DNA from: Clostridia bacterium
GTDB lineage: Bacteria; Bacillota; Clostridia; Oscillospirales; CAG-272
DNA: 52,581 bases
Direction of reading: 5' to 3'
Assembly: GCA_017631325.1 (NCBI GenBank)
Contig: JAGBTM010000032.1
Location: 1 to 52,581 of the forward strand
The position numbers and the translations under genes were made by a program. Below are positions 8,360 to 16,813 of this stretch, one piece after another; within the stretch, counting starts at the first letter, position 1, and the number at the start of each line of letters is the position of its first letter. The notes under the pieces are model-generated. The model saw only the letters and a list, made by a program, of their open reading frames with translations, was not told where the DNA came from and searched no databases.

Positions 8360-8684
8360 TATATACGTCCTTCGTAAAAATCGCCCTCACACTTTATCGA
8401 AAATCACAAAACACATTTTTCTATTTTAAAAAATAACACCGACGTAATTTTTGATGAAATACGAAGGTAGGGGCGCGACAGCCGTATATGTAATACGGCC
8501 AGCGCACCTAGCTGACGTAGTTCGCAAAAATTACCCTCGCACTTTATCGAAAATCACAGAAACCTTTTTTACTATTACAACAACCCTACTCGACGTAAAT
8601 TTTGATGCAGTACGAGAGTAGAAACGCGAAGAGCGTATTGTAATACGCCGAGCGTGAACTACCCGAAGTAATGCGCAAAATTTA
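8360..8684. repeat. Duplicated degenerate intergenic repeat
   Basis: The gap between the U32 and comM genes holds two diverged copies of about 150 bases. Each starts TTCG(T/C)AAAAAT and shares CACTTTATCGAAAATCACA (copies near 8380 and 8540). Each continues through CGACGTAA(A/T)TTTTGATG to a palindrome built on CGTAT..GTAATACG. A third partial start (GCGCAAAATTTAC) abuts the comM stop codon. No gene or clear terminator is visible. Confidence 0.7.
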
Positions 8685-10229
8685 CTATCTCTTCCAGTAT
8701 TTGCGGTCTAGGGTGCGATACATTATCGCCTCCGCTATATGATCGGCAGTGATGTTTTCAAGACCGTCAAGGTCGGCAATGGTCCTCGCCACCTTAAGCA
8801 CCCTATCGTGACCGCGGGCTGAAAGCCCAAGCGAGTCAAACGCCTCCTTCATAAGAAGCGCTCCCTCTGCGTCAAGCGCACAGTATTTTCGTATCATAGC
8901 AGGCGTCATATTCGCATTGAGAACACCCGTCTTGTCGCCGCCCCTCTCAAGTCTTGAGTCGGTAAAGGCGCGGCCGTTGTTGACTCTCTTTCTGATTTCG
9001 GCCGAGGGCTCGCCCGCGGCTGTTTTGCCCGAAATATCATTATAGCTGACCGAGGGCAGCTCGATTTCTATATCAATTCTGTCAAGAAGCGGACCGCTCA
9101 CCTTTTGTATGTAGGCAGTGCGTGCAGCAGGGGTGCAGGTGCATCTGCGCGAGGGATCGCCAAAATATCCACATCGGCAAGGGTTCATAGCACACACAAG
9201 CATAAATCTTGCAGGATAGGTTATCTTCGCCACCGCGCGCGTTACCGTTACAACACCGTCCTCAAGCGGCTGACGGAGCGACTCGGTGACAGTCTTCGAA
9301 AACTCGGGAAGCTCGTCAAGGAAAAGAACTCCGTTGTTTGAAAGCGAGATTTCACCGGGCCGAGGCACAGTGCCGCCGCCGACAAGTCCCGGCATAGTCA
9401 CGGTGTGATGCGGCGAACGGAACGGACGCTCGGTGACTAGGCTTGATGCAAGCATTCCCGTAACAGAATGAATTTTCGTGGTTTCGACCGCCTCCTCAAA
9501 GGACATATCAGGTAAAATCGTCGAAAGCCTCTTGGCAAGCATCGACTTGCCTGCACCGGGAGGTCCTATCATAAGCACGTTGTGGCCGCCTGCCGCGGCA
9601 ATTTCAAGAGCGCGCTTTGCCTTAAGCTGACCTCTCACGTCAGCAAAATCAAGTCCCTCGGGTCGTTTTGATAAATCAAAGGCTGAGGCGTCAAAGGTCA
9701 CAGGCTCAATTTTGTTTACACCTCTTAGGTGTTCGACAAGCTCGCGCAGAGTTTTTACACCAAAAACCTTTATTCCGGACACAACGGCAGCCTCGTGAGA
9801 GCAGCTGTAAGGTACGAACACCTCGCGTCGCCCCGCATCTCTTGCCGCAAGCGCCATTGAAAGCACGCCCCCAACGGCTCTTATCTCGCCCGAAAGCGAA
9901 AGCTCACCGACAAAGCACTTGTCCGAAAGGTCGCACGTGGCAGGAATAATTCTGTCGCTTTGCAAAATAGCCGTGGCTATTGCGAGGTCGTATCCCGAGC
10001 CCTCTTTTTTAATATCGGCGGGAGCGAGGTTTATCATTATATCAAGCGCGGGAAACAGAAATCCGCTGTTTTCTATAGCGGAACGAACCCTGTTTTTAGC
10101 CTCCTTAACAGCCGCGTCGGGAAGTCCCACAAGCTCAAACTTGGGTATTCTGTCCCATCCACTGCACTCAACGAGCACCTCAAAGCCCTCTATTCCTATA
10201 ACCCCCGAGCAGTAAACCTTTGATAACAT
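8685..10229 (-). CDS. comM: YifB/ComM family Mg-chelatase-like AAA+ ATPase
   Basis: 514 residues, full family length; GAGGTG lies upstream of the ATG. The N-terminal Lon-S5-like ChlI domain (MLSKVYCSGVIGIEGFEVLV, 1-165) is followed by an AAA+ module with Walker A GPPGAGKS (222-229) and Walker B VLFLDELPEF (about 300). The cysteine-bearing loop CAMNPCRCGYFGDPSRRC is typical of the family. A C-terminal Mg_chelatase_C helical region ends DHIAEAIMYRTLDRKYWKR. ComM is a hexameric helicase promoting branch migration during natural transformation in Vibrio and Haemophilus; its role in Clostridia is less clear. It is followed by the duplicated repeat rather than an obvious terminator. Confidence 0.92.
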   Translation of the reverse strand: MLSKVYCSGVIGIEGFEVLVECSGWDRIPKFELVGLPDAAVKEAKNRVRSAIENSGFLFPALDIMINLAPADIKKEGSGYDLAIATAILQSDRIIPATCDLSDKCFVGELSLSGEIRAVGGVLSMALAARDAGRREVFVPYSCSHEAAVVSGIKVFGVKTLRELVEHLRGVNKIEPVTFDASAFDLSKRPEGLDFADVRGQLKAKRALEIAAAGGHNVLMIGPPGAGKSMLAKRLSTILPDMSFEEAVETTKIHSVTGMLASSLVTERPFRSPHHTVTMPGLVGGGTVPRPGEISLSNNGVLFLDELPEFSKTVTESLRQPLEDGVVTVTRAVAKITYPARFMLVCAMNPCRCGYFGDPSRRCTCTPAARTAYIQKVSGPLLDRIDIEIELPSVSYNDISGKTAAGEPSAEIRKRVNNGRAFTDSRLERGGDKTGVLNANMTPAMIRKYCALDAEGALLMKEAFDSLGLSARGHDRVLKVARTIADLDGLENITADHIAEAIMYRTLDRKYWKR

Positions 10230-10404
10230 AATTCACCTCAAAATCTAAAGTCTAAAATTCTAAACTCGCCTAAAATCTTACATATATATTTTAGCAAAAC
10301 ACACAGACAAAATCAAGTGATTAAGAAATATTGCGGGTTTTTCTTTCATTTGTTCGTTTTTTTAACAAATTGTTAAGATAATATGTGTAAACTTTGCAAA
10401 AATG

Positions 10405-10433
10405 TTGCTTTTTTTCGTAAAATATGCTAAAAT
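10405..10433 (+). promoter_or_regulatory. Extended -10 promoter of the acyltransferase gene
   Basis: TTGCTT (10405-10410), a 17-base spacer ending TGC, then TAAAAT (10428-10433). It lies 52 bases before the ATG at 10485. Confidence 0.65.
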
Positions 10434-10484
10434 AGACAAAAAGGCGAAAACCAACCGACGCTACCGCGTCAGAAAGGCCACCTT

Positions 10485-11825
10485 ATGAAAATCAAGGTTA
10501 TCGAAAAAAGCTACGGCGAGGTAATGAAAACGAAGCGCAAAAAGCACATGAAGCCGAAGCGCCCGAATATGTTCTTTAGAACACTTCTTAAGCTCGTCTC
10601 ACTCCCTGACCTCCTTGCAACACACTTTAAATACGAGAAAATAGGTATGGACAAGCTCGGTAAGAGAGAGCCTGCGCTCTTTCTTATGAACCACTCGAGC
10701 TTTATCGACCTCGAGATAGTAGCGTCGATGCTCTATCCGAGAGCGTTCAACATAATCACAACGAGCGACGGCTTTATCGGTAAGGACGCCCTTATGCGTT
10801 GGATAGGCTGTATTCCCACGAGCAAATTCGTCTCGGACTCCACCCTCGTGCGCGACATACTCTACGCAGTACGCAAAAAGCGTGACTCAATAGTCCTCTT
10901 CCCCGAGGCGGGATACTCATTTGACGGCACCTCTACCACCCTGCCCGAAACCACAGCGCCGCTTATCAAAATGCTCGGAATACCCGTCGTAATGATACAC
11001 GCCTATGGCGCTTTCTCGCGCGACCCACTCTATAATAATCTTCAGCGCCGCAAGGTAGACGTATCGGCAACCGAGACCTATATCCTCTCGCCCGATGAGA
11101 TTAAGAATATGTCTGTTGAAGAGATAGCCGAGATAGTAAACCGTGAATTTACCTTCGACAGCTTTAAGTGGCAACAGGAAAACCATATCAAAATCGACGA
11201 GGATTTCAGAGCAGATTACCTTAACCGCGTGCTTTATAAATGCCCCCACTGTATGAAAGAGGGCAAAATGCAGGGCAAGGGTGATAAAATCACCTGCTCC
11301 GTCTGTGGAGCAAGCTACACTCTCGACGAGTACGGCTACCTCGTATATAACGGCGAGGGCGAAGGCAAGTTCAACAATATCCCCGACTGGTATGCGTGGG
11401 AGCGCGAGTGCGTCAAAGCCGAAATTCTCGAGGGCAAATACTCGCTCGATATCCCCGTAGATATTTGCATGACCATCGACACAACACACATATACCATAT
11501 AGGCGAGGGTAGGCTTCGCCACGGTGATTTTGGCTTTGTGCTGGACGGTGACGGTGGACTTCACTACGAGCAAAAGGTGCGCGCGTCATACACCGTCAAC
11601 TCCGACTTTAACTGGTACGAGCTTGGCGATATTATTTCTATCGGTAACAACGACCATCTCTTCTACTGCTTCCCAAAAATAGAGGGCGATATAGTAACCA
11701 AAACCCGCCTCGCCCACGAGGAGCTCTATAAAATTGCCATAGCCAAGGCTAATGAAGAAAAGAAAAGAAAGAGAGACGAAAAAGAAAACCTATCCCCTTC
11801 CAAAGAAGCCTCAAAATCCGAATAA
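10485..11825 (+). CDS. PlsC-like acyltransferase with C-terminal zinc ribbon
   Basis: 446 residues. The acyltransferase domain (about 35-200) carries NHSSFID (H70, D75; the HX4D catalytic motif), FPEAG at 140-144 in place of the usual FPEGT/S, and IPVVMI as the fourth block. This suggests 1-acyl-glycerol-3-phosphate acylation at the membrane, in phospholipid synthesis. After it comes CPHC..CSVC (C254, C257, C272, C275), a clear zinc ribbon, and a C-terminal domain of about 150 residues that I do not recognise, with a lysine/glutamate tail. The usual enzyme is about 200-250 residues, so the C-terminal half is an add-on. AAAGG precedes the ATG; a second in-frame ATG at residue 14 is less well placed. 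It is transcribed alone, between its own promoter and terminator. Confidence 0.85.
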   Translation: MKIKVIEKSYGEVMKTKRKKHMKPKRPNMFFRTLLKLVSLPDLLATHFKYEKIGMDKLGKREPALFLMNHSSFIDLEIVASMLYPRAFNIITTSDGFIGKDALMRWIGCIPTSKFVSDSTLVRDILYAVRKKRDSIVLFPEAGYSFDGTSTTLPETTAPLIKMLGIPVVMIHAYGAFSRDPLYNNLQRRKVDVSATETYILSPDEIKNMSVEEIAEIVNREFTFDSFKWQQENHIKIDEDFRADYLNRVLYKCPHCMKEGKMQGKGDKITCSVCGASYTLDEYGYLVYNGEGEGKFNNIPDWYAWERECVKAEILEGKYSLDIPVDICMTIDTTHIYHIGEGRLRHGDFGFVLDGDGGLHYEQKVRASYTVNSDFNWYELGDIISIGNNDHLFYCFPKIEGDIVTKTRLAHEELYKIAIAKANEEKKRKRDEKENLSPSKEASKSE

Positions 11826-11869
11826 TATCAAAAACACAAACAAAACCCAAAAATGTAAATAAAAGTATG

Positions 11870-11920
11870 AAAAACAGACGAGAACGGACAAAATACCCCC
11901 TCGTCTGTTTTTGTTTTGTG
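11870..11920 (+). terminator. Terminator after acyltransferase
   Basis: AAAAACAGACGAG (11870-11882) pairs with CTCGTCTGTTTTT (11900-11912), then GTTTTGTG. Confidence 0.85.
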
Positions 11921-12053
11921 TTTTATTTTTTGTTTTTTTTACAAACCCCATACCCGTGTCAACAAACCTTACTTATTTTCTATAAAATCTCAATCGACAA
12001 GCCACCAATTTTACAAAACAAACGTGATGTTTTTGTGTAAAACCACCAAAAAG

Positions 12054-12461
12054 AAAACCGCCCTTAGAATGGGTGATGTCCTTAGCGGAGAGTTTGTACT
12101 TTCATAAAAGTGCAAGCATCGCATTTGTCCAGACAAATGCAGTATGGGATAAGCCCAAACCCTTATTACAAACAGAAAGAGCAAACACGCAAGACGAAAA
12201 ATCTTGTATGTCTGCTCTTTTTTCTGTTAGTGATGTTTTTGCTAACGCAAAAGTGATGTTATGCTACGCATAATGATGTTGCTCGCTATTTGCTACGCAA
12301 ATATATGCTCGCAGTGATGTGATGTTTGCCACTACGCCGTCAGGCGTAACATCATTTACGCAGTGAACATCACTGACGAAGTCAACATCACTTGCCCGCA
12401 AGGGCAAACATCGTTTAGCGTGAATACTCCGTTAAGAGTATCACGCTAAGAGAGCGGTTTT
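12054..12461. repeat. 408-bp hairpin-array element with terminal inverted repeats
   Basis: The ends AAAACCGC..CTTAG (12054) and CTAAG..GCGGTTTT (to 12461) are imperfect inverted repeats. Inside are many short hairpins: GCATTTGTC-CAG-ACAAATGC, a longer stem with T-run at about 12178-12224, then from about 12229 a run of mini-hairpins separated by GATGTT/AACATC (TTTTGCTAACGCAAAA, TTATGCTACGCATAA, TTGCCCGCAAGGGCAA and others). The last is AGCGTGA..CACGCT (about 12417-12447). Small reading frames across it look accidental. The flanking gap (11921-12053) is AT-rich with no gene. Confidence 0.7.
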
Positions 12462-12492
12462 GATTTTGCGTTATTTGTTTTTTAATCTTTAA

Positions 12493-14763
12493 TTACTTAA
12501 CACCCTTAGGCTTTCTGATGCGGTTAAGCTGCTTGTTGAGCTTTAAGAGCTCTTCCTTGGTGAAGCTGATGTTCATCATGCCCATCATGGAGGTAAGTCT
12601 GAGAACGGTGAAGCCGCCCATCATTTCCATAAGGCCGCCGCCGGAGGAAAAGTCAACGTCAAAGCCGCCGGACTTCTTCTTATCGGAGCCCTTCTTGCCT
12701 GCGTCCATCTTCTTTTTGAGCTTAAGACCAAGTCTCAAGAACCAGATCTTACCGAAAAAGCTCTTCATAATATCACCGAGCTTGTCGTTGAGAGAGAAGC
12801 GTCCTTCGGGAGCGTCGACGTCGAACCAGTTGAGAACGGCGCCCTTTTCTACAAGGACGTAGTCCATGTTCATTTCGTCAACCTTGCGAATTTTACCCTC
12901 ATCGGAAAGCTCGCCTGCCTTTGCTACTATCGTACTTTCACCCTCGTTCTTTACGTCGAAGTAGAAGAAGTGGTCCTCGGCACACTTCTTGCCGATGCTC
13001 TCGCCGTTGACGAAGAGCTCAACCTCGGGCTGATTTGAGTAAACGGTTACCTTGGTAACGTCCTCAACTCTGTCGACGTATCTCTTACCCGAGAGGTGAA
13101 CGAAGGGCTCGTCAGAAAGCCAAGCCTTGTAAGCGTAGAAGGCGTCCTTCTTATACTTACGGTCCATAGTCATAAGGCCCTTATGGTTCTGACCGTTCTC
13201 GCCGCCCTCGGCTCTTGCGTCTGCGCCGAAGTCAAACATGTTCCAAACGTGAGTAGCCCACATAAACTTGCGGGTGAACAGCTGTTTTATAAGCTCCTCG
13301 TGGTAGAACGCCTGATATTCCTCGGTGTAGTCGCCCTGCTTGGGCTCGGAGGTGTGCCAGTTAAGCGCCTCGCAGCCGTACTCGGAGCAGCCGATCGGAA
13401 TAGTTGGGTGCGTCTTGTGGAATTTATCAAACCAAGGTCCGTTCATAGTGGTATCGCCGCCGTACCAGCCGAAATAGTGGTTGTAGGAAACGACGTCGGG
13501 AATCTGAAGATACGGATCGTCCATCTTACACATAGAAACTGCCGCTATGGTAGTTTTACGCGTCTTGTCCATCTTGTGAGCGAGGTCGTTGAGTATTCTG
13601 TGGTTCTCAAGAAGGTCCTCGTCGGAGCCACCAATGGAAATCTCGTTAGAAAGTCCCCAAACTACGATAGAGGGGTGGTTGTAGTTCTGTGCGATAAGCT
13701 CGGTCATCTGCGATACGGTGTTCGCGCGGCCTGCGGGCATGTGCTTCGAAATATAAGGAATTTCAGCCCAGATTACCATACCGTACTCGTCGCAAAGGTC
13801 GTAGAAATACTGATCGTGCTGATAGTGAGCAAGACGGATAGTGGTAGCGCCTACCTCGTAGATAAGCTCCATATCCTCCTTGTGATGCTCGGGAAGAAGC
13901 GCGTTACCGAAGCCCCATCTGTCCTGGTGACGCGATACGCCGCGAAGAGGATACTCCTCGCCGTTGAGAATAAATCCACGCTCGGGATCGATCTCGTAGG
14001 TACGGCAGCCAAAGCGAGAGCATACGTTATCAACAATCTCCTCACCCTTTACAATCTCTGCCTCACAGCAGTAAAGGTATGGGTCACGGCGTCCGTGCCA
14101 GAGATGTACGCCCTTGATTTCAAAGCTAACCTCGCTCTCGGCGGAGCAAATCTTATCTATCTCGTTTTCGTCCTTGTCGTAGAGGGTGTAAACGAAGCTC
14201 TCGCCCTCTTTAAGCTCGGTTGCGTATACCTTTACGGTAACGGTAGCGTCCTCGCCCTTGATTTCAGGGGTAATCTGAATACCGGGAGCGCCAAAATAAT
14301 CGAGGTCAAAGTGACTTTCGGGTACGGTTACGATATAAGCGTCACGGTAAATACCGCCGTAGAAGGTGAAGTCTGCCATCTGAGGATATACGAAATCGTT
14401 AGGCGCATTATCAACAATAATCTGAAGCTCGTTGTCACCCTCGCGAAGTGCGTCGGTAAGGTTTACTCTGAAGGTTGAGTAACCACCGTGGTGCTCGGTG
14501 AGCTTTTCGCCATTGAGATACACGAATGCAGATGAATTCGCGCCGCGAAGCTCGAGGTAGTGAAGTCCCTCGCCAAGCTCCTCGCGGTTTATATTTCTCT
14601 TATAAAGGCAGCTTCCGCGGAAATAATCGTTGCCGCCGTCAAAACCGTCCTCAGCGTTCCATGTGTGAGGAAGCGTTACCGCTACAAACTCACCCGATGC
14701 AAGAGGGTCTTTACAGTCCTTTAAAAACGACCAGCCCTCGTTAATCTTTATAATTTTTCTCAT
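12493..14763 (-). CDS. Glycoside hydrolase family 2 (beta-galactosidase-like)
   Basis: 756 residues; AAGGAG precedes the ATG. Order: sugar-binding jelly roll (about 1-150), Ig-like domain (165-255), TIM barrel (about 256-560), then Ig-like and Lys/Gly-rich C-terminal parts. The acid/base is Glu374 in WGLSNEI; the likely nucleophile is Glu461 in IGCSEYGCEA. There is no signal peptide, so it should act in the cytoplasm on an imported di- or oligosaccharide, probably a beta-galactoside; beta-glucuronides are possible since GH2 specificity is hard to read. The C-terminus (about 660-756) has a KKK/GGG/Met-rich linker and a helical FTKEELLKLNKQLN end not typical of LacZ. Next upstream on the same strand is a GPH sugar symporter, separated by a terminator. 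Confidence 0.88.
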   Translation of the reverse strand: MRKIIKINEGWSFLKDCKDPLASGEFVAVTLPHTWNAEDGFDGGNDYFRGSCLYKRNINREELGEGLHYLELRGANSSAFVYLNGEKLTEHHGGYSTFRVNLTDALREGDNELQIIVDNAPNDFVYPQMADFTFYGGIYRDAYIVTVPESHFDLDYFGAPGIQITPEIKGEDATVTVKVYATELKEGESFVYTLYDKDENEIDKICSAESEVSFEIKGVHLWHGRRDPYLYCCEAEIVKGEEIVDNVCSRFGCRTYEIDPERGFILNGEEYPLRGVSRHQDRWGFGNALLPEHHKEDMELIYEVGATTIRLAHYQHDQYFYDLCDEYGMVIWAEIPYISKHMPAGRANTVSQMTELIAQNYNHPSIVVWGLSNEISIGGSDEDLLENHRILNDLAHKMDKTRKTTIAAVSMCKMDDPYLQIPDVVSYNHYFGWYGGDTTMNGPWFDKFHKTHPTIPIGCSEYGCEALNWHTSEPKQGDYTEEYQAFYHEELIKQLFTRKFMWATHVWNMFDFGADARAEGGENGQNHKGLMTMDRKYKKDAFYAYKAWLSDEPFVHLSGKRYVDRVEDVTKVTVYSNQPEVELFVNGESIGKKCAEDHFFYFDVKNEGESTIVAKAGELSDEGKIRKVDEMNMDYVLVEKGAVLNWFDVDAPEGRFSLNDKLGDIMKSFFGKIWFLRLGLKLKKKMDAGKKGSDKKKSGGFDVDFSSGGGLMEMMGGFTVLRLTSMMGMMNISFTKEELLKLNKQLNRIRKPKGVK

Positions 14764-14777
14764 TGAGTTCTCCTTAT

Positions 14778-14816
14778 CCGTGTTATATCATTATTTTAAT
14801 ATACATTCTAACACGG
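14778..14816 (-). promoter_or_regulatory. Inverted repeat in the GH2 leader
   Basis: CCGTGTTA (14778-14785) and TAACACGG (14809-14816) form a perfect 8-bp inverted repeat ending 15 bases before the GH2 ATG, touching the ribosome binding region. It could be an operator or an mRNA hairpin. No clean promoter pair was seen. Confidence 0.45.
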
Positions 14817-14865
14817 AAATCTATTCAAATAATGTATATTATTATAACAAAATGTAAATGATTGT

Positions 14866-14904
14866 TTTAAAAATGGCGCCCGACAAGCGTTTTCGTCAGG
14901 CGCC
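14866..14904 (-). terminator. Terminator between symporter and GH2 gene
   Basis: Reverse strand: GGCGCCTGAC pairs (one mismatch) with GTCGGGCGCC, followed by ATTTTTAAAA. It implies that the GH2 gene has its own promoter or depends on read-through. Confidence 0.75.
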
Positions 14905-14934
14905 TTGCGCTCTGTTATGAGCCGAGTTTTAAGA

Positions 14935-16542
14935 TTATGCCTCTTCGCCGGCAAGACCGTTTTCAGCAGCGTGACGTTCAGCAAGCTCGCTGTTCATCTT
15001 CTCAACAGTCTTCTTGTCTATGTTGTAAACAACGGCAACGCCTACGAACTGACATACCGCGCTAAGCATGTAAAGACCTGCAACGAGCCAGCAAAGTCTG
15101 CTTGCGGTTTCAGGGGACTGACCGATAGTACCGAGCGCAGAATTATAACCGATAAGGGGTGTACCCATAATAGCGATAACGGCCGCGGGGCCAACGCCCT
15201 GAGCAAACTTTCTGAAGAAGGAATGAAGTGCGTAAATAACGCTCTCTTCTCTCTTTCCGGTTTTCCACTCGCTGTAATCAATAGCATCACCCATCATAGC
15301 CCAGGATACGCAGTTGTAGAAGCCCATACCAAGACCGAAGAATACAAGACCTACCATGTAAACTACAAGCTGAATACTCATCGGGCAAAGCGGGAATATG
15401 CAAAGAATTAAGCCTCCCACAAGACCTGCAATAGAGCCTATGGCGGAAACTTCCTTCTTACCGTACTTCTTTACAAGCTTTGTAGCAAGGGGCATAAAAA
15501 TGAACATAGGAAGAAATCCTACCATCATTACAAGGCCCGAAAGAGAAGCCTGACCGAAGTGTGTAGCAAACATAATCGTTGTAGCCGTAGAAGCCGACTG
15601 CATACCGAGGAACATACCAACAGCCGCAATAGTACAACCAACAGCGGGACGGTTCTTCATGAACGTGCCAAACGACTTCAAGAAGTTAACCTTTTGGCCG
15701 CCTTCGTTGTTCAGCTGCGCATACTCGTTACCACGAATGGTGATGTTCTTGAGCATGAACATAAACGCAATAAAACCAAGCACACCCATAATAAGAGCTG
15801 CCCAGAATACTCTGTCGCCAAGGAGTATCTCAAGCTGAGTACCCGTCAGAGGGCTAAGAACTGCGTCACCCGTCTGATACGCGTCACCGGTAAGGGGATT
15901 GTTGTGGAACTTGTCGGGAGAGAACTGACCCTCTGCGCCTTCGGGAATTTCAATCTTGTCAAGGAAGCCGGTGGTTCCATCGTATGTAACCTTCTGCCAA
16001 ATAAGCATAGGAAGAATTACACCGGGAAGCATACCGCCGACAGCGCCGCCGATAGATCTGAATACGGAAAGAGAAGCTCTCTCTTCGTTTTTGTCGGTAA
16101 CAATATTGAGCATCGTGCCGTAAGGAACGTTTGCCATAGTGTAAGCCGCATCCCAAATTATGTATCCAAGGACAAAGAGTATCGCCTTAATTACAGTATC
16201 CGCCTTGGGGAACGGAAGGAATACAGCCGCGCCGCCTACAAGAAGGCCAACCGCACCGATAAAAATGTACGTTTTGTACTTACCGTGCTTGTACTTTCTC
16301 TGATCTGCGTCAATAAGCGAACCTATAATCGGGTCGTTAATGGCGTCCCATGCCTGAACAAGCAAGAGAAGGATCGAGAAAAGGCCCGTTTCCATCATCA
16401 TGTAAACCAGCCAGAAGGTCTGAACCGTTCCCTTGAGGCTAAAGCTCATGTTACAGCCAAGGTCGCCCGCAGCGTACGCAAGCTTATCCATCATACCGAA
16501 TTTACGATGGCCGTTTGCGTCAAGTTGAACTTGTTTTGCCAT
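14935..16542 (-). CDS. GPH-family sugar:cation symporter (MelB/YicJ-like)
   Basis: 535 residues. The ATG at 16542 is used because GGAGG lies seven bases upstream; the longer frame begins at a TTG before that site. Twelve hydrophobic segments fit the glycoside-pentoside-hexuronide family, with N-terminal KLAYAAGDLGCNMSF, the cation-site-like motif WDAINDPIIGSLID, and GKYKTYI after it. An internal hydrophilic stretch between helices 6 and 7 (about 190-235) is longer than in MelB. With the cytoplasmic GH2 enzyme next to it, it probably imports the galactoside or glucuronide that enzyme cuts. Divergent from a TetR regulator across a 270-base region rich in inverted repeats. Confidence 0.9.
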   Translation of the reverse strand: MAKQVQLDANGHRKFGMMDKLAYAAGDLGCNMSFSLKGTVQTFWLVYMMMETGLFSILLLLVQAWDAINDPIIGSLIDADQRKYKHGKYKTYIFIGAVGLLVGGAAVFLPFPKADTVIKAILFVLGYIIWDAAYTMANVPYGTMLNIVTDKNEERASLSVFRSIGGAVGGMLPGVILPMLIWQKVTYDGTTGFLDKIEIPEGAEGQFSPDKFHNNPLTGDAYQTGDAVLSPLTGTQLEILLGDRVFWAALIMGVLGFIAFMFMLKNITIRGNEYAQLNNEGGQKVNFLKSFGTFMKNRPAVGCTIAAVGMFLGMQSASTATTIMFATHFGQASLSGLVMMVGFLPMFIFMPLATKLVKKYGKKEVSAIGSIAGLVGGLILCIFPLCPMSIQLVVYMVGLVFFGLGMGFYNCVSWAMMGDAIDYSEWKTGKREESVIYALHSFFRKFAQGVGPAAVIAIMGTPLIGYNSALGTIGQSPETASRLCWLVAGLYMLSAVCQFVGVAVVYNIDKKTVEKMNSELAERHAAENGLAGEEA

Positions 16543-16620
16543 AAAAACCTCCAAAATATGTTTATTTTTTTAACACCGTTATAATTATAACAAAGTTTTA
16601 GATAAAATAAAAGTCCCAAA

Positions 16621-16657
16621 GTGCCACTTTTGTGACACTCCACCACAAATTTTGGTG
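16621..16657. promoter_or_regulatory. Two inverted repeats in symporter/TetR intergenic region
   Basis: GTGCCACTTTTGTGACAC (16621-16638) is a near-perfect palindrome, and CACCACAAATTTTGGTG (16641-16657) follows at once. Both lie upstream of a TATAAT box for the symporter (reverse strand, in GTTATAATTATAAC near 16581). They are candidate TetR operators. Confidence 0.5.
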
Positions 16658-16727
16658 TAATTTTTTGGTAAATTTGCACAAATTTTCATATATTTTATAG
16701 CTAAAAAGCTGAAAAATGGAAAAACGG

Positions 16728-16757
16728 TTGACTTACGCTCTAAAATTCTGCTATAAT
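16728..16757 (+). promoter_or_regulatory. Promoter of the TetR gene
   Basis: TTGACT (16728-16733), an 18-base spacer ending TGC (extended -10), then TATAAT (16752-16757). Confidence 0.75.
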
Positions 16758-16813
16758 GAGGTTAAAATAATGTAAAAACGCGCGGGAGCACGCTCGCGCG
16801 CATCGAGGTGTTC

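Noticed and set aside
12073..12273. Small plus-strand frames inside the 408-bp element
   Set aside because: They cross several hairpins and terminators, lack ribosome binding sites and contain no recognisable protein sequence.
13096..14478. 460-residue open frame antisense to the GH2 gene
   Set aside because: It lies wholly inside the GH2 coding region, which has clear catalytic motifs. The antisense product has biased Val/Leu/Ala composition and no RBS.
15559..16584. 341-residue plus-strand frame over the GPH symporter
   Set aside because: It is antisense to a transporter with clear family motifs; composition rich in Arg/Lys/Asn and no domain.
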